DNA of 64,000 bases from Vibrio chagasii (GCA_041879415.1 CP090851.1:2914001-2978000), one strand, 5' to 3'. Positions 7,435 to 18,300 are shown, counted from the first letter of the stretch. Notes: generated by a model from the letters alone, not told the origin. A program made the numbers and translations.

Positions 7435-9162
7435 TTATACCGCGGCTTGTGCCACTGCTTTTTCTTCTCTTAAACCTGTAAATTCAGGCATTAAAGAAAT
7501 CAGTTGTTTGCTGTATTCATGCTGAGGTGATTGGAACAGCTGCTCTGTAGGCGCAACTTCCAATAGTGTCCCCATCTGCATCACACCAACACGATCACAC
7601 ATTTGGCGAATAACCGGTAAATCGTGACTGATGAACAGCATGGTTAGGTTTAGCTCGTCTTGTAAGTCTTTAAGTAGGTTAAGAATCTGAGCCTGTACCG
7701 ACACATCCAGTGCCGATGTTGGTTCATCACAAATCAAAAGACGTGGGCGAGTCGCCAAAGCGCGAGCGATAGAAATACGCTGACGTTGACCACCTGAGAA
7801 TTCGTGTGGGTACTTCACCCCAGCCATTTTGCCTAAACCAACGTGCTCTAGCAGGTCATTAACGATCTGACGAGTTTCGCTTTCGTTGCGAGTAAGCTTA
7901 TGGAATCGAATAGGTTCAGCAATGATGTCGAATATCTTCATTCGAGGGTTCATTGATGTGTAAGGGTTTTGGAAAACCATCTGCATTTGGCGACGCATTG
8001 GGCGACGCTCTTTTTCAGATTTCAAGCCAGTCAGATCAACGCCTTCAAACGTTACCTTGCCCGAGTTTGGCGCGTATAAACCAGCAATTACACGAGCAAT
8101 CGTTGATTTACCTGAGCCTGATTCACCCACCAAACCAAACGTCTCGCCTTCATGTACTTCAAAGCTCACATTGTTTGACGCCTGAACGTACTCACGACGG
8201 CTCTCAAAGAATGAATCTTTAGTGGTGAAACGCAGGTTTACGTTTTCTACATTTAATAGCGGGCCAGTGTAATCACGGTGGTCTTGGCTTTGACCTAACC
8301 AGTGATTTTTCACATCAAGAGGTTCCATCTCGTGTGCTTCTTCGATGTAGCTCACAAGTGGGAAACGGTCGAGTTTGCGGTCTGAACGCGGAACCGCAGA
8401 GATCAAGCTGTGTGTGTATGGGTGTTCTGGCGTACCAAGCACTTTGGCTGTTGGGCCAAACTCAACCAAGTCACCACGATACATTACGGCTACGCGATCG
8501 GTTACGTTAGATACCACGCCCATGTCGTGCGTTACCAACATACAACCTACGTTTTTCTTAATACATAGATCGCGAATCAAACCTAAGATTTGATCTTGGA
8601 TAGACACATCAAGTGCGGTGGTTGGTTCATCTGCGATGATAAGGTCAGGCTCACCAGCCAATGCAATCGCAATAACCACACGCTGACGCATACCGCCAGA
8701 GAATTGGTGAGGATACTGTTTTAAGCGGTTTTCTGGCTGTGGGATACCAACTTGATTCATCAAGTCGAGGGAGCGCTCATAGGCTTCTTGATCAGAAACC
8801 TTCATGTTGGCGTGGATCGTTTCTTTTAACTGCTGTTCTACGGTGAATAGAGGGTTAAGAGACGTCATTGGATCTTGGAAGATAAAACCAATCTTTGAGC
8901 CGCGAACAGAACGCATCTGTTCAGGAGATAAGCCAGAGACTTTTTCGCCATCCAGAAATACCTCGCCGCTAGCAATGCGACCAGGAGGGCTCAACAGATC
9001 GATAACCGCGTTACCTACCGTTGACTTACCAGCACCAGATTCGCCTACAACACCAACAATCTCACCACGTTCAATATTGAACGAAAGCGATTTAACTGCG
9101 GCGTGAACTCCATGACGAGATGGGTATTCGATACGAAGATTTTTTACTTCTAAAAGTGACAT
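7435..9162 (-). CDS. Fused double ATPase of peptide ABC transporter (DppD-DppF fusion, GsiA-like)
   Basis: 575-residue protein with two complete ABC cassettes. The first has Walker A GESGAGKST (about residues 40-48), signature FSGGMRQRV and Walker B LIIADEPTTALD. The second has GESGSGKST, FSGGQRQRI and LLICDEPTSALD. Each half ends with the oligopeptide/dipeptide C-terminal motif region (HPYTHSLISAVP; HEYSKQLISLMPE). It energises the two permeases encoded downstream. ATG 9162 is preferred because GAGGT lies seven bases upstream and MSLLEVKNLRIEY aligns with the cassette start; an in-frame codon at 9276 would add 38 residues without family similarity. First gene of the operon, as in gsiABCD. 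Confidence 0.92.
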   Translation of the reverse strand: MSLLEVKNLRIEYPSRHGVHAAVKSLSFNIERGEIVGVVGESGAGKSTVGNAVIDLLSPPGRIASGEVFLDGEKVSGLSPEQMRSVRGSKIGFIFQDPMTSLNPLFTVEQQLKETIHANMKVSDQEAYERSLDLMNQVGIPQPENRLKQYPHQFSGGMRQRVVIAIALAGEPDLIIADEPTTALDVSIQDQILGLIRDLCIKKNVGCMLVTHDMGVVSNVTDRVAVMYRGDLVEFGPTAKVLGTPEHPYTHSLISAVPRSDRKLDRFPLVSYIEEAHEMEPLDVKNHWLGQSQDHRDYTGPLLNVENVNLRFTTKDSFFESRREYVQASNNVSFEVHEGETFGLVGESGSGKSTIARVIAGLYAPNSGKVTFEGVDLTGLKSEKERRPMRRQMQMVFQNPYTSMNPRMKIFDIIAEPIRFHKLTRNESETRQIVNDLLEHVGLGKMAGVKYPHEFSGGQRQRISIARALATRPRLLICDEPTSALDVSVQAQILNLLKDLQDELNLTMLFISHDLPVIRQMCDRVGVMQMGTLLEVAPTEQLFQSPQHEYSKQLISLMPEFTGLREEKAVAQAAV

Positions 9163-10026
9163 TACCAGACCTCTACTGCTTTGGCAGCTTTCTGCCCTGT
9201 CTGCAAAATTGAATCCATTCTTACCAGAATATTGTTCTGATATTTTATACGGCTGACAATTTGGCAAATAATTCACAGAAAAGCAACAAAAATAGGATAA
9301 AAAGTCGACATTAAACGCTTAACAAGCAAAACCACCACATAACTATTCACCACAAAAGCATATAGTAAGAAAAAACAGCATCATACTAGTGGTAATAAAT
9401 ACTCACAAAACCCTTACCACAACTTACTTGTAGAGCTAAAGCCATGGTTAAAAGCAGATCTCACTACCAACCACTAAAAACAAATAATTATTCCAAAAAA
9501 CAATTAACACTATAGAAACATAATCTAATTTATCTATTTATATCAAACAAAACAACTAAATAGAGTTGCATGAGCCATATTTACAACCACTAATATAGAT
9601 TAGACAAATGTAAGATAACAAAACAAGCAGATGGATAAATTAGTTGGAATTTTCGACGATTTGGGAGAGGGAAAAATGCTAAATACAGCCATTAATCGAC
9701 AGTTTTGGGGTTAGGTTTCATTTTTCGTAAAAGTCTCTAGACCAAACTTATCAACCTGTCGAATTTATTAGCTATTAAATTATATAAAATTAGATATAGA
9801 TCGACCGGTTTAATGAATTGTGGTTTTGTGTGGAGAAGAAGCGGACTCGTAGATAGGCTGAGGAAGAAGAGGTATTCACACTAAACGCGCAACACTTCGA
9901 AGAGGCTATTTTTCTTGTACCGTATTTATGGCACGGACGGCTAGTTAAGGCTATTTATAGTGGGTTCGATCGGGTTAGCTCTCAAGCCAACAGCCTTCTG
10001 GTCACAAATGCTCTAAATCCTAAACG
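9163..10026. other. Long AT-rich intergenic region without recognisable gene
   Basis: About 860 bp between the ABC operon and the tRNA operon terminator. The half near the operon (9280-9830) is very AT-rich, with several A and T tracts, and probably holds the operon promoter, though I could not fix one. The half near 9840-10020 has higher GC and no open frame longer than about 50 codons on either strand. I see no RNA family or repeat in it. Confidence 0.5.
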
Positions 10027-10060
10027 AAAAAAAGCCCCGTCATTTCTGACGAGGCTTTCT
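10027..10060 (-). terminator. Terminator of the tRNA operon
   Basis: 12-bp stem AAAGCCCCGTCA/TGACGAGGCTTT with one mismatch and loop TTTC; the minus-strand product ends in a U run. It begins 6 bp after the last tRNA. Confidence 0.85.
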
Positions 10061-10065
10061 TATAG

Positions 10066-10142
<77 letters not shown>

Positions 10143-10152
10143 ACAAAATTAA

Positions 10153-10228
10153 TGGGGTGGCTAACGAGATTCGAACTCGCGACCACCGGAATCACAATCC
10201 AGGGCTCTACCAACTGAGCTATAGCCAC
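10153..10228 (-). tRNA. tRNA-His(GUG), copy 2
   Basis: 76-nt minus-strand tRNA, GTGGCTATAGCTCAG start, anticodon GTG in loop TTGTGAT, encoded CCA. The extra 5' G facing C73 is typical of tRNA-His. Identical to the copy at 10428-10503. Confidence 0.96.
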
Positions 10229-10274
10229 CACTAATTTTTTTGTATAACCGCTTAACGAGCGATTATTGAAATAG

Positions 10275-10351
<77 letters not shown>

Positions 10352-10427
10352 ACTAGTTTTGTATCGATTCTTGGGATAGTGAATCAACACTGGAAGCCGA
10401 AGCTACCGATAATTTGTAAAGAAAGAA

Positions 10428-10503
10428 TGGGGTGGCTAACGAGATTCGAACTCGCGACCACCGGAATCACAATCCAGGGCTCTACCAACTGAGCTATAGC
10501 CAC
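10428..10503 (-). tRNA. tRNA-His(GUG), copy 1
   Basis: 76-nt minus-strand tRNA, anticodon GTG, encoded CCA. It follows tRNA-Arg in the transcript, as hisR follows argX in E. coli. Confidence 0.96.
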
Positions 10504-10553
10504 CATAATTTCTTTTTCTGCCAATTTCTCGCTTACCGAAGTAAGTGACCGGA

Positions 10554-10630
<77 letters not shown>

Positions 10631-10651
10631 ATGCCCTGTCGGCGGAGTGGA

Positions 10652-10703
10652 ATAATACGTATATCACCCAATGCCGTCTAGTACTTTTTTAACTTTTTTT
10701 TCT
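10652..10703 (-). promoter_or_regulatory. Promoter of the tRNA operon with UP-like A tracts
   Basis: On the minus strand the -35 is TAGACG (10675-10680) and the -10 TATTAT (10652-10657), with a 17-bp spacer. A-rich tracts lie immediately upstream (10682-10703), and a GC-rich stretch lies between the -10 and the first tRNA, as is usual for stringently controlled stable RNA promoters. Confidence 0.65.
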
Positions 10704-10773
10704 GTTTGGTCTCTTTTTCGACAGTTAATATGTGATAAACCCCTTATTTGAGTACTACAACCCGCCACAGCTT

Positions 10774-10813
10774 ATAAGTTGTTGTTTATTGCAACAACTT
10801 ATCGGGATATAAT
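10774..10813 (+). promoter_or_regulatory. Cytochrome c5 promoter with an 11-bp inverted repeat
   Basis: ATAAGTTGTTG and CAACAACTTAT (10774-10784 and 10792-10802) form a perfect inverted repeat around a 7-nt spacer, directly followed by a perfect -10 TATAAT (10808-10813). The repeat covers the -35 zone, where only a weak TTTATT is seen, so it may be an operator. The regulator is unknown. Confidence 0.5.
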
Positions 10814-10928
10814 CACCCATTATTTACATTGGTTTAACAGTTGCTCTTTACTGGTTAAAGCCAAAACACCCCTCCAACACTATAATTTGGTAAGCATGTA
10901 CTTACCTTGGGAATGTAAAGTGAGTTTA

Positions 10929-11342
10929 ATGGATATGTCTCGTCGAATTTTAAGCGTTGTCATCGCAGTTTTAACCTTCTCAACTGGTGCAATGGCTTCA
11001 GGCCTAAGTGAAGCAGAGCAAGATGCAATTGCTGAGCGCATCAAACCAGTTGGTCAAGTATACCTAGTCGGCAGTGAGCCAGTAGCCGCTGAACCAACAG
11101 GTCCTCGTGATGGCGCAACAGTTTATGGTACCTTTTGTATCGCTTGTCACGCATCTGGCGTAAGTGGCGCACCTAAAACAGGTGATGCTGGTGACTGGGG
11201 TCCTCGTATTGCTCAAGGTCGCGATGTTCTAGCTGACCACGCAATCAACGGCTTCAACGCGATGCCAGCAAAAGGTTCATGTATGGACTGTTCAGACGAT
11301 GAAATCAAAGATGCTATCGAGCACATGATTGCTGGTCTGTAA
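10929..11342 (+). CDS. Cytochrome c5-like monohaem periplasmic cytochrome
   Basis: About 137 residues. A Sec signal peptide (RRILSVVIAVLTFSTGAMA) precedes a class I c-type cytochrome domain. The haem-attachment motif is CIACH, in the segment TFCIACHASGVSGAPK. The likely axial Met is in FNAMPAKG, followed by the CMDC pair that in cytochrome c5 forms a disulfide. It would carry electrons in the periplasm towards terminal oxidases. The start is uncertain: GTG 10920, ATG 10929 and ATG 10935 all keep the signal peptide, and none has a strong ribosome site. Transcribed alone, with a promoter palindrome upstream and a terminator downstream. Confidence 0.88.
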   Translation: MDMSRRILSVVIAVLTFSTGAMASGLSEAEQDAIAERIKPVGQVYLVGSEPVAAEPTGPRDGATVYGTFCIACHASGVSGAPKTGDAGDWGPRIAQGRDVLADHAINGFNAMPAKGSCMDCSDDEIKDAIEHMIAGL

Positions 11343-11374
11343 TTTGCCGAGCTATAGTTAAAAATGCCAAATTC

Positions 11375-11405
11375 AAAAAAGGTGACCATCAGGTCACCTT
11401 TTTTA
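11375..11405. terminator. Bidirectional terminator between cytochrome c5 and rep
   Basis: Perfect 13-bp stem AAAAAAGGTGACC/GGTCACCTTTTTT with a 4-nt loop. Confidence 0.9.
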
Positions 11406-11439
11406 TTGTCTTCTATATAGTGCTATATAAAGCAGAACA

Positions 11440-13458
11440 TTACTTCTTATTGAACATCGCTCGAATATTGGCAATATGCGCCTGCCCTTTCTCCATTCGC
11501 TCTTCAGCGGACTGTGGCTTCTTCACGCTTTCCCATTCCACATCATCATGTGGTAATTCATCAAGAAAGCGACTTTGTGTTGGTTTAATTAACTCACCAA
11601 ACTGGCGACGTTCACGACACTTAGTAAAAGTCAGCTCTTTCTGCGCTCGAGTGATACCCACATACATCAGGCGACGCTCTTCCTCAACGTTACCTTCATC
11701 AACACTGGTTTGGTGCGGCAAGATGCCCTCTTCTGTTCCCATCAAATACACATATGGGAACTCCAAGCCTTTCGATGCGTGTAGTGTCATTAACTGTACT
11801 TGGTCAGCATCGTCATCATCTTCACCTCGTTCCATCATGTCGCGCAGGGTTAAGCGCTGCACAACCTCACGTAGCGACTTCTCTTCTTTATCGTAATTGT
11901 CGCCTTCTAAGTCAGCCACAATCCAGCTGTAGAGATCAGACACGTTCTTCATACGCATCTCTGCCGCTTTCGGGCTTGCTGAGGTTTCGTATAACCAATC
12001 TTCGTAGTTAATATCACGTACCAAAGCACGAACCGCATCTACGGTATTACCACGCTCTGCATTATCCGAGATACGAACGATCCAATCAGTGAATCGACGC
12101 AGGTTCTCCAAGCCTCTGCCTGTTAGGGTTTGCTCTAAGCCCATCTCAAAGCTGGCCTCAAACAAGCTCTTACCACGCATGTTGGCGTAGCTACCTAACT
12201 TCTCTAGCGTCACCGGACCGATCTCACGGCGAGGCGTGTTTACAATACGTAGGAAGGCGTTGTCATCATCAGGGTTCACCAATACACGCAGGTAAGCCAT
12301 GATGTCTTTAATCTCTGCTCTGGCGAAAAACGAGGTGCCGCCAGAGATCTTATAAGGCACGCGGTTCTGCATCAGCGCTTTTTCAATCAAGCGTGATTGG
12401 TGGTTACCACGGTAAAGTACCGCGTAATCTTTATACTCAGTACGGTTCAAAAACTTGTGTGCGATGATCTCACCGGTAATACGCTCAGCCTCATGCTCCT
12501 CGTTCTTGGCATTCAATACCTTAAGCTTTTCGCCATCCGGGATCTCAGAGAATAGAGACTTCTCATACACGTGCGGGTTGTTGGCGATCAAGATGTTCGC
12601 TGCACGCAAGATTCGACTGGTTGAGCGGTAGTTTTGCTCCAGCTTAATTAAGCGAAGGTTTGGATAGTCTTCACCCAGCAACACCAAGTTTTGCGGTTTC
12701 GCACCACGCCATGAGTAAATAGATTGGTCATCGTCACCTACTACCGTCAAGCGACCACGTTCTCCAACCAGTAGGCGAACCAATTCATACTGGCTGGTGT
12801 TGGTATCTTGGTATTCGTCCACAAGCAGGTAGCGAATACGCGATTGCCAACGTTCACGCACTTCTTGATTAGTTTTAAGCAATTGTACTGGCAGTGCGAT
12901 CAAGTCATCAAAGTCGAGGGCGTTGTAGGCCTTCATCTGTTTTTGATACATCTCGAAGCAGAACGCAAATAGTTGCTCTTGTTCACCTTGCGCACGTGCT
13001 TTCGCCTGGTCTGGCGTCAGCATGTCATTCTTCCAATTCGAAATCGCACTCATCAATGCACGCAGTAAATCCTTATCGCCATCGATTTGTCTTTCAGTTA
13101 GCTCTTTTAATAGGGCTAACTGGTCTTGGTCATCAAATAGAGAGAAGCCCGCTTTTAGGCCCAGCGCTTTGTACTCGCGACGAATAATGGTTAGACCCAT
13201 AGTATGGAACGTCGAAACGATAAGTCCTTTCGCTTCGCCTTTACCTAAGGTTTGCCCTACACGCTCTTTCATCTCACGCGCTGCTTTATTGGTAAAGGTT
13301 ACTGCCGCGATGTTACGCGCCTTGTAGCCACACTCCTGAACCAAATAAGCAATTTTATTGGTGATAACACGTGTCTTGCCTGATCCAGCGCCCGCTAATA
13401 CTAAGCAGGGGCCTGAAACATACTTCACGGCTTCATCTTGTCTTGGGTTCAGTTTCAT
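11440..13458 (-). CDS. rep: ATP-dependent DNA helicase Rep
   Basis: 672 residues, the usual Rep length (E. coli 673). A superfamily 1A 3'-5' helicase that helps forks pass nucleoprotein blocks and works with DnaB and PriC. It has the Q motif [11 protein letters not shown], Walker [17 protein letters not shown], Walker B VDEYQDTN, motif [16 protein letters not shown], motif IV LEQNYRS, motif [19 protein letters not shown] and motif [13 protein letters not shown] call Rep rather than UvrD from the N-terminus ([19 protein letters not shown]) and length. The promoter region is shared with the divergent vexR. Confidence 0.95.
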   Translation of the reverse strand: MKLNPRQDEAVKYVSGPCLVLAGAGSGKTRVITNKIAYLVQECGYKARNIAAVTFTNKAAREMKERVGQTLGKGEAKGLIVSTFHTMGLTIIRREYKALGLKAGFSLFDDQDQLALLKELTERQIDGDKDLLRALMSAISNWKNDMLTPDQAKARAQGEQEQLFAFCFEMYQKQMKAYNALDFDDLIALPVQLLKTNQEVRERWQSRIRYLLVDEYQDTNTSQYELVRLLVGERGRLTVVGDDDQSIYSWRGAKPQNLVLLGEDYPNLRLIKLEQNYRSTSRILRAANILIANNPHVYEKSLFSEIPDGEKLKVLNAKNEEHEAERITGEIIAHKFLNRTEYKDYAVLYRGNHQSRLIEKALMQNRVPYKISGGTSFFARAEIKDIMAYLRVLVNPDDDNAFLRIVNTPRREIGPVTLEKLGSYANMRGKSLFEASFEMGLEQTLTGRGLENLRRFTDWIVRISDNAERGNTVDAVRALVRDINYEDWLYETSASPKAAEMRMKNVSDLYSWIVADLEGDNYDKEEKSLREVVQRLTLRDMMERGEDDDDADQVQLMTLHASKGLEFPYVYLMGTEEGILPHQTSVDEGNVEEERRLMYVGITRAQKELTFTKCRERRQFGELIKPTQSRFLDELPHDDVEWESVKKPQSAEERMEKGQAHIANIRAMFNKK

Positions 13459-13601
13459 TTGATTCTCTATCTATTCTTACAAGGTCGAATTGGTTGCGCG
13501 CCTATAATAATGCTGCAACATCACGAATGCTACGTTCTCTTCTACAAGAATTTTACGTCATTTATGCAAAACTTTGTTGCACATGTGTATGGTTCTTAGG
13601 C

Positions 13602-13624
13602 TATAATGAATGAACGTTCATTCA
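13602..13624 (+). promoter_or_regulatory. vexRAB promoter with TetR-type palindromic operator
   Basis: A perfect -10 TATAAT at 13602-13607 is followed at once by the 18-bp perfect palindrome TGAATGAACGTTCATTCA (13607-13624). This is the classic form of a TetR-family operator. A TTGCAC or TGCACA near 13577-13583 may be the -35. The overlap implies autorepression of vexR and repression of vexAB by VexR. Confidence 0.82.
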
Positions 13625-13638
13625 TCGGTGATGTAAAT

Positions 13639-14220
13639 ATGACTACTCATGCACCTCAGGATAAACGCCAACAAATACTTTCTGCAGCAGAGAAGCTAAT
13701 TGCGGAGGTCGGTTTTCAAGGCCTCTCAATGCAAAAACTAGCAAAAGAAGCGGGAGTGGCTGCAGGCACTATCTATCGCTACTTTGATGATAAGGATCAC
13801 TTGATCGATGACGTTCGAGTGCTCGTAACACAACGAGTAGCAGATGCTGTACAAGACGGAGTTAATGATTCGGATCCAATAAAGCAACGCTACAGAACCA
13901 TGTGGCTCAACATATGGAACTTAGCGGGAACGAACTTAGCTGCGATTAAAAATCGAGTTCAGTATGACTCTCTACCCATCACAAATAGCCTAAACTTCAG
14001 GGAACTTGAACGAAAAATGTTTGCCCAAGTTGAGCTGCTATTTAATGAGGGTAAAGAGCAAGGATTGTTTAAACCGCTGCATAATGAAGTATTAAGCGGC
14101 TTGAGCTTAGCGGCTAGTGTCTCTCTAGCGCGAAAGCATTCTTTAGGATTTTACCAACTCGACGAGGCAGCATTAGAAGCTGCAATAGAAGCCAGTTGGG
14201 ACGCAATAATTAAACACTAG
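13639..14220 (+). CDS. vexR: TetR-family repressor of the RND efflux operon (VexR)
   Basis: 193 residues. The N-terminal HTH is seen at ILSAAEKLIAEVGFQGLSMQ and KLAKEAGVAAGTIYRYFDDK, the standard TetR DNA-binding domain; the C-terminal helical domain would bind ligand and dimerise. The operon order with vexA and vexB matches V. cholerae vexRAB. ATG 13639 is used because the in-frame ATG 13606 lies inside the operator palindrome, whereas GGTGAT precedes 13639. VexR in V. cholerae controls its own operon and responds to bile salts and fatty acids; the same role is inferred here. Confidence 0.87.
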   Translation: MTTHAPQDKRQQILSAAEKLIAEVGFQGLSMQKLAKEAGVAAGTIYRYFDDKDHLIDDVRVLVTQRVADAVQDGVNDSDPIKQRYRTMWLNIWNLAGTNLAAIKNRVQYDSLPITNSLNFRELERKMFAQVELLFNEGKEQGLFKPLHNEVLSGLSLAASVSLARKHSLGFYQLDEAALEAAIEASWDAIIKH

Positions 14221-14238
14221 ATCGGAGTTTTGACCATA

Positions 14239-15345
14239 ATGAAAAAGTGGACTTTCTTCATGTTACTCATCGCTGTACTGCTTTTCGGCAGCGTTATTGG
14301 GTTCAACATGTTCAAACAACAAAAAATTGCTGAGTACATGGCAAACCGCCCTGAACCAGAATTTCCAGTAACGGTTACTGAAGTTCAGCCGATCGATTGG
14401 GTTCCGGTGATTGAAGCTATCGGCTTCATTGAACCAAACCAAGGTGTCACGCTAGCAAACGAAACTAGCGGTGTAATCGACCAAATTTCTTTTGAGTCTG
14501 GTACTGAAGTTAAGAGCGATCAACTACTTGTTCGCCTTGATTCAGACGTAGAGAAAGCGAACCTTAAGAGTTCTGAAGCTCGCTTACCTGCTGCAAAAGC
14601 TAAGTACAAGCGTTACCAAGGTCTATTCAAGAAAGGCTCTATCTCTAAAGAAGCTTACGATGAAGCAGAAGCTAACTACTTCTCTCTTTCAGCTGATATT
14701 GAAAGTCTAAAAGCGTCTATCGATCGTCGTGAAATTCGCGCACCATTCGATGGTACTGTTGGTATCCGTAACGTTTACCTGGGCCAATACCTACAATCAG
14801 GTACTGATATCGTTCGTTTAGAAGACACAAGTGTAATGCGCCTACGCTTCACGGTTTCTCAAACTGACATCTCTCGCATCAGTGTGGGTCAAGCGGTTGA
14901 TATCTTCGTTGACGCTTACCCTGAAATCCCATTTGAGGGCTCGATCAGTGCTATTGAACCAGCTGTAAGTGTGCAAAGTGGTCTAATTCAAGTTCAAGCA
15001 GACATTCCAAACAATGATGGCAAACTTCGTAGCGGCATGTTCGCTCGCGCTAACATCATTCTGCCTAAATTAGAGAACCAAGTAACTCTGCCTCAAACAG
15101 CGATTACTTTCACTCTATACGGCGACAATGTTTACATCCTAACTGAAGAAGACGGCGTTAAACGCGTTTCTCAGCAAGTAGTAAAAGTAGGTGAGCGTAC
15201 CGCTGATATTGCACACATCCTTGAGGGTGTTAAAGCAGGCGATACCGTTGTGACTTCTGGCCAAGTACGTCTAAGTAACGGTGCCAAAGTTAAGGTTGTG
15301 GAAAGTGATGCAATCACACCACCATCAGAAACACCTAAGCTGTAA
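14239..15345 (+). CDS. vexA: RND efflux periplasmic adaptor (membrane fusion protein)
   Basis: 368-residue HlyD/AcrA-type adaptor. An N-terminal membrane anchor (KKWTFFMLLIAVLLFGSVIG) lacks a lipobox cysteine. The lipoyl half-motifs flank a helical hairpin (GVIDQISFESGTEVKSDQLL ... IRAPFDGTVGIRNVYLGQYL), followed by a beta-barrel domain and a membrane-proximal domain. It bridges the inner-membrane pump VexB to an outer-membrane TolC channel encoded elsewhere. ATG 14239 follows GGAG by 11 bases; the in-frame TTG at 14230 is too close to that site. It lies 18 bp after vexR and 11 bp before vexB, consistent with one operon. Confidence 0.9.
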   Translation: MKKWTFFMLLIAVLLFGSVIGFNMFKQQKIAEYMANRPEPEFPVTVTEVQPIDWVPVIEAIGFIEPNQGVTLANETSGVIDQISFESGTEVKSDQLLVRLDSDVEKANLKSSEARLPAAKAKYKRYQGLFKKGSISKEAYDEAEANYFSLSADIESLKASIDRREIRAPFDGTVGIRNVYLGQYLQSGTDIVRLEDTSVMRLRFTVSQTDISRISVGQAVDIFVDAYPEIPFEGSISAIEPAVSVQSGLIQVQADIPNNDGKLRSGMFARANIILPKLENQVTLPQTAITFTLYGDNVYILTEEDGVKRVSQQVVKVGERTADIAHILEGVKAGDTVVTSGQVRLSNGAKVKVVESDAITPPSETPKL

Positions 15346-15356
15346 CTGGAGGCACA

Positions 15357-18300
15357 ATGCGCTTTACTGATGTTTTTATTAAACGTCCAGTTCTAGCGGT
15401 ATCCATCAGCTTTTTGATTGCGCTGCTTGGCTTACAAGCAATTTTCAAAATGCAGGTGCGTGAATACCCTGAAATGACGAATACCGTCGTAACCGTAACC
15501 ACGAGTTACTACGGTGCAAGTGCCGATCTTATCCAAGGCTTTATCACCCAGCCCCTCGAACAGGCTGTGGCACAAGCGGATAACATCGATTATATGACTT
15601 CATCTTCTGTACTCGGTAGCTCTACGATTACCGTTAACATGAAGTTGAACACCGACCCGAATGCAGCGCTGTCTGACATATTAGCGAAGACAAACTCAGT
15701 TCGATCTCAGCTTCCAAAAGAAGCGGAAGATCCAACTGTAACCATGTCGACCGGTTCAACGACAGCGGTACTCTACATTGGTTTTACTAGTGATGAGTTG
15801 GTGTCGAGCCAAATTACCGATTATCTAGAGCGAGTAATCAACCCGCAGCTATTTACGGTAAACGGTGTATCGAAGGTTGACCTATACGGTGGTATGAAAT
15901 ACGCACTACGCGTATGGCTAGACCCGTCAAAAATGGCGGCAGTTGATCTAACCGCTAGCGATGTGATGTCGGTACTGAATGCCAACAACTACCAATCGGC
16001 AACGGGTCAGGCAACGGGTGAGTTCGTTCTCTACAACGGCAGTGCTGATACCCAAGTATCTAACGTTGAAGAGCTAGAGAATCTTGTAGTACGAAGCGGT
16101 GAAGGCGAAATCATCCGTCTATCTGACATTGCTAAGGTTTCTCTAGAGAAAAGCCACGATGTGTACCGTGCAAGTGCGAACGGCCAGGAAGCGGTTGTTG
16201 CAGCGATTAACGCGGCACCAAGTGCTAACCCGATCAACATTGCAGCCGATGTACTTGAGCTTCTTCCTCAGCTAGAGAAGAACCTACCAAGTAACATCTC
16301 AATGAACGTAATGTATGACTCAACGATTGCGATTAATGAATCGATTCAAGAGGTTATCAAAACCATCCTTGAAGCAGCATTAATCGTACTGGTTGTAATT
16401 ACCTTGTTCCTAGGTTCTTTCCGTGCGGTACTGATCCCTATCGTTACTATCCCACTGTCTTTGATTGGTGTGGCAATGGTAATGCAGGCGATGGGCTTCT
16501 CTTGGAACCTAATGACGCTACTGGCAATGGTACTGGCCATCGGCCTGGTGGTAGATGATGCGATCGTAGTACTAGAGAACGTCGACCGACATATCAAACT
16601 CGGGGAGTCCCCTTTCCGTGCTGCAATCATCGGTACTCGTGAAATCGCGGTACCCGTTATTGCAATGACACTAACGCTAGGTGCGGTATACGCTCCTATC
16701 GCGATGATGGGTGGTATCACAGGCTCGCTATTTAAAGAGTTTGCGTTAACCCTAGCCGGTTCAGTATTTGTATCAGGTATCGTGGCATTAACGCTGTCGC
16801 CAATGATGTGTTCAAAAATGCTTAAAGCTCACGCTGAGCCAAGCAAGTTTGAACAAAAGGTACATAGCGTACTGGATGGCATGACTAACCGTTACGAGCG
16901 TATGCTTGGCGCGGTAATGAACCATCGCCCAGTATTCATTGGCTTTGCGGTTATCGTATTTGCAAGCTTGCCGATGCTGTTTAAGTTTATCCCAAGTGAG
17001 TTAGCACCTTCTGAAGATAAAGGTGTAATCATGCTGATGGGTACAGCACCATCAAATGCGAACTTAGACTTCATGCAAAATACCATGAACGACGTAAACA
17101 CGATTCTGTCTGATCAGCCAGAAGTGGCGTACGCACAGGTGTTTACTGGTGTGCCTAATGCAAACCAAGCGTTTGGTATTGCATCTATGGTTCCATGGAG
17201 TGAGCGTGAAGCAAGCCAATCAGATGTAGCAAACCGCGTTGGTGGTCTAGTTAAAGATGTTCCAGGTATGGCAGTAACGGCGTTCCAAATGCCAGAACTA
17301 CCAGGTGCGGGTTCAGGTCTTCCAATTCAGTTTGTTATTACAACACCAAACAGTTTTGAGAGCTTGTTCCAAATCACTACTGACATCTTGGCTGATGTAG
17401 CATCGAACCCGCTGTTCGTTTACTCAGATCTTGATCTGAACTATGACTCAGCAACGATGAAGGTACACATCGATAAAGACAAAGCAGGCGCATACGGTGT
17501 GACCATGCAAGATATCGGTATCACACTTGGTACTATGATGTCTGATGGCTACGTAAACCGTATCGACTTAAACGGTCGTTCTTATGAGGTTATCCCTCAA
17601 GTAGAGCGTAAGTTCCGTTTGAACCCTGAATCGATGAATAACTACTACGTTCGTGCTGCAGATGGCAGAGCGGTACCGCTGGGCAGTTTAATTACGATTG
17701 ATGTTGTGGCGGAGCCTCGCTCTCTTCCTCACTTCAACCAATTGAACTCAGCAACGATTGGTGCAGTACCAGCTCCAGGCGCAGCGATGGGTGACGCGAT
17801 TGCATGGTTTGAAGATACGGCAACGAACAAGCTACCAAGTGGCTACAACCACGATTACATGGGTGAAGCTCGTCAATACGTAACAGAAGGTAGCGCACTT
17901 TACGCAACCTTTGGTCTGGCGCTAGCAATCATCTTCTTGGTACTGGCGATTCAGTTCGAATCTCTAAAAGATCCATTGGTTATCATGGTATCTGTACCAC
18001 TGGCGATCTGTGGTGCCCTAATAGCTCTAGCTTGGGGCGCGGCAACGATGAACATCTACTCGCAAGTAGGTTTGATTACGCTGGTCGGTCTGATTACCAA
18101 GCACGGTATCTTGATCTGTGAGGTTGCAAAAGAAGAACAGTTGCATCACCACAAGACTCGTATTGAAGCGGTAATGGAAGCTGCGAAGGTTCGTCTTCGT
18201 CCAATCCTGATGACAACAGCTGCGATGATCGCGGGTCTAATCCCACTGATGTACGCAAGTGGTGCGGGTGCAGCTCAGCGCTTTAGTATCGGTATCGTAA

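Noticed and set aside
13606..13638. Upstream extension of vexR to the ATG at 13606
   Set aside because: That ATG lies within the operator palindrome and at the transcription start region, too early to be translated from this promoter.
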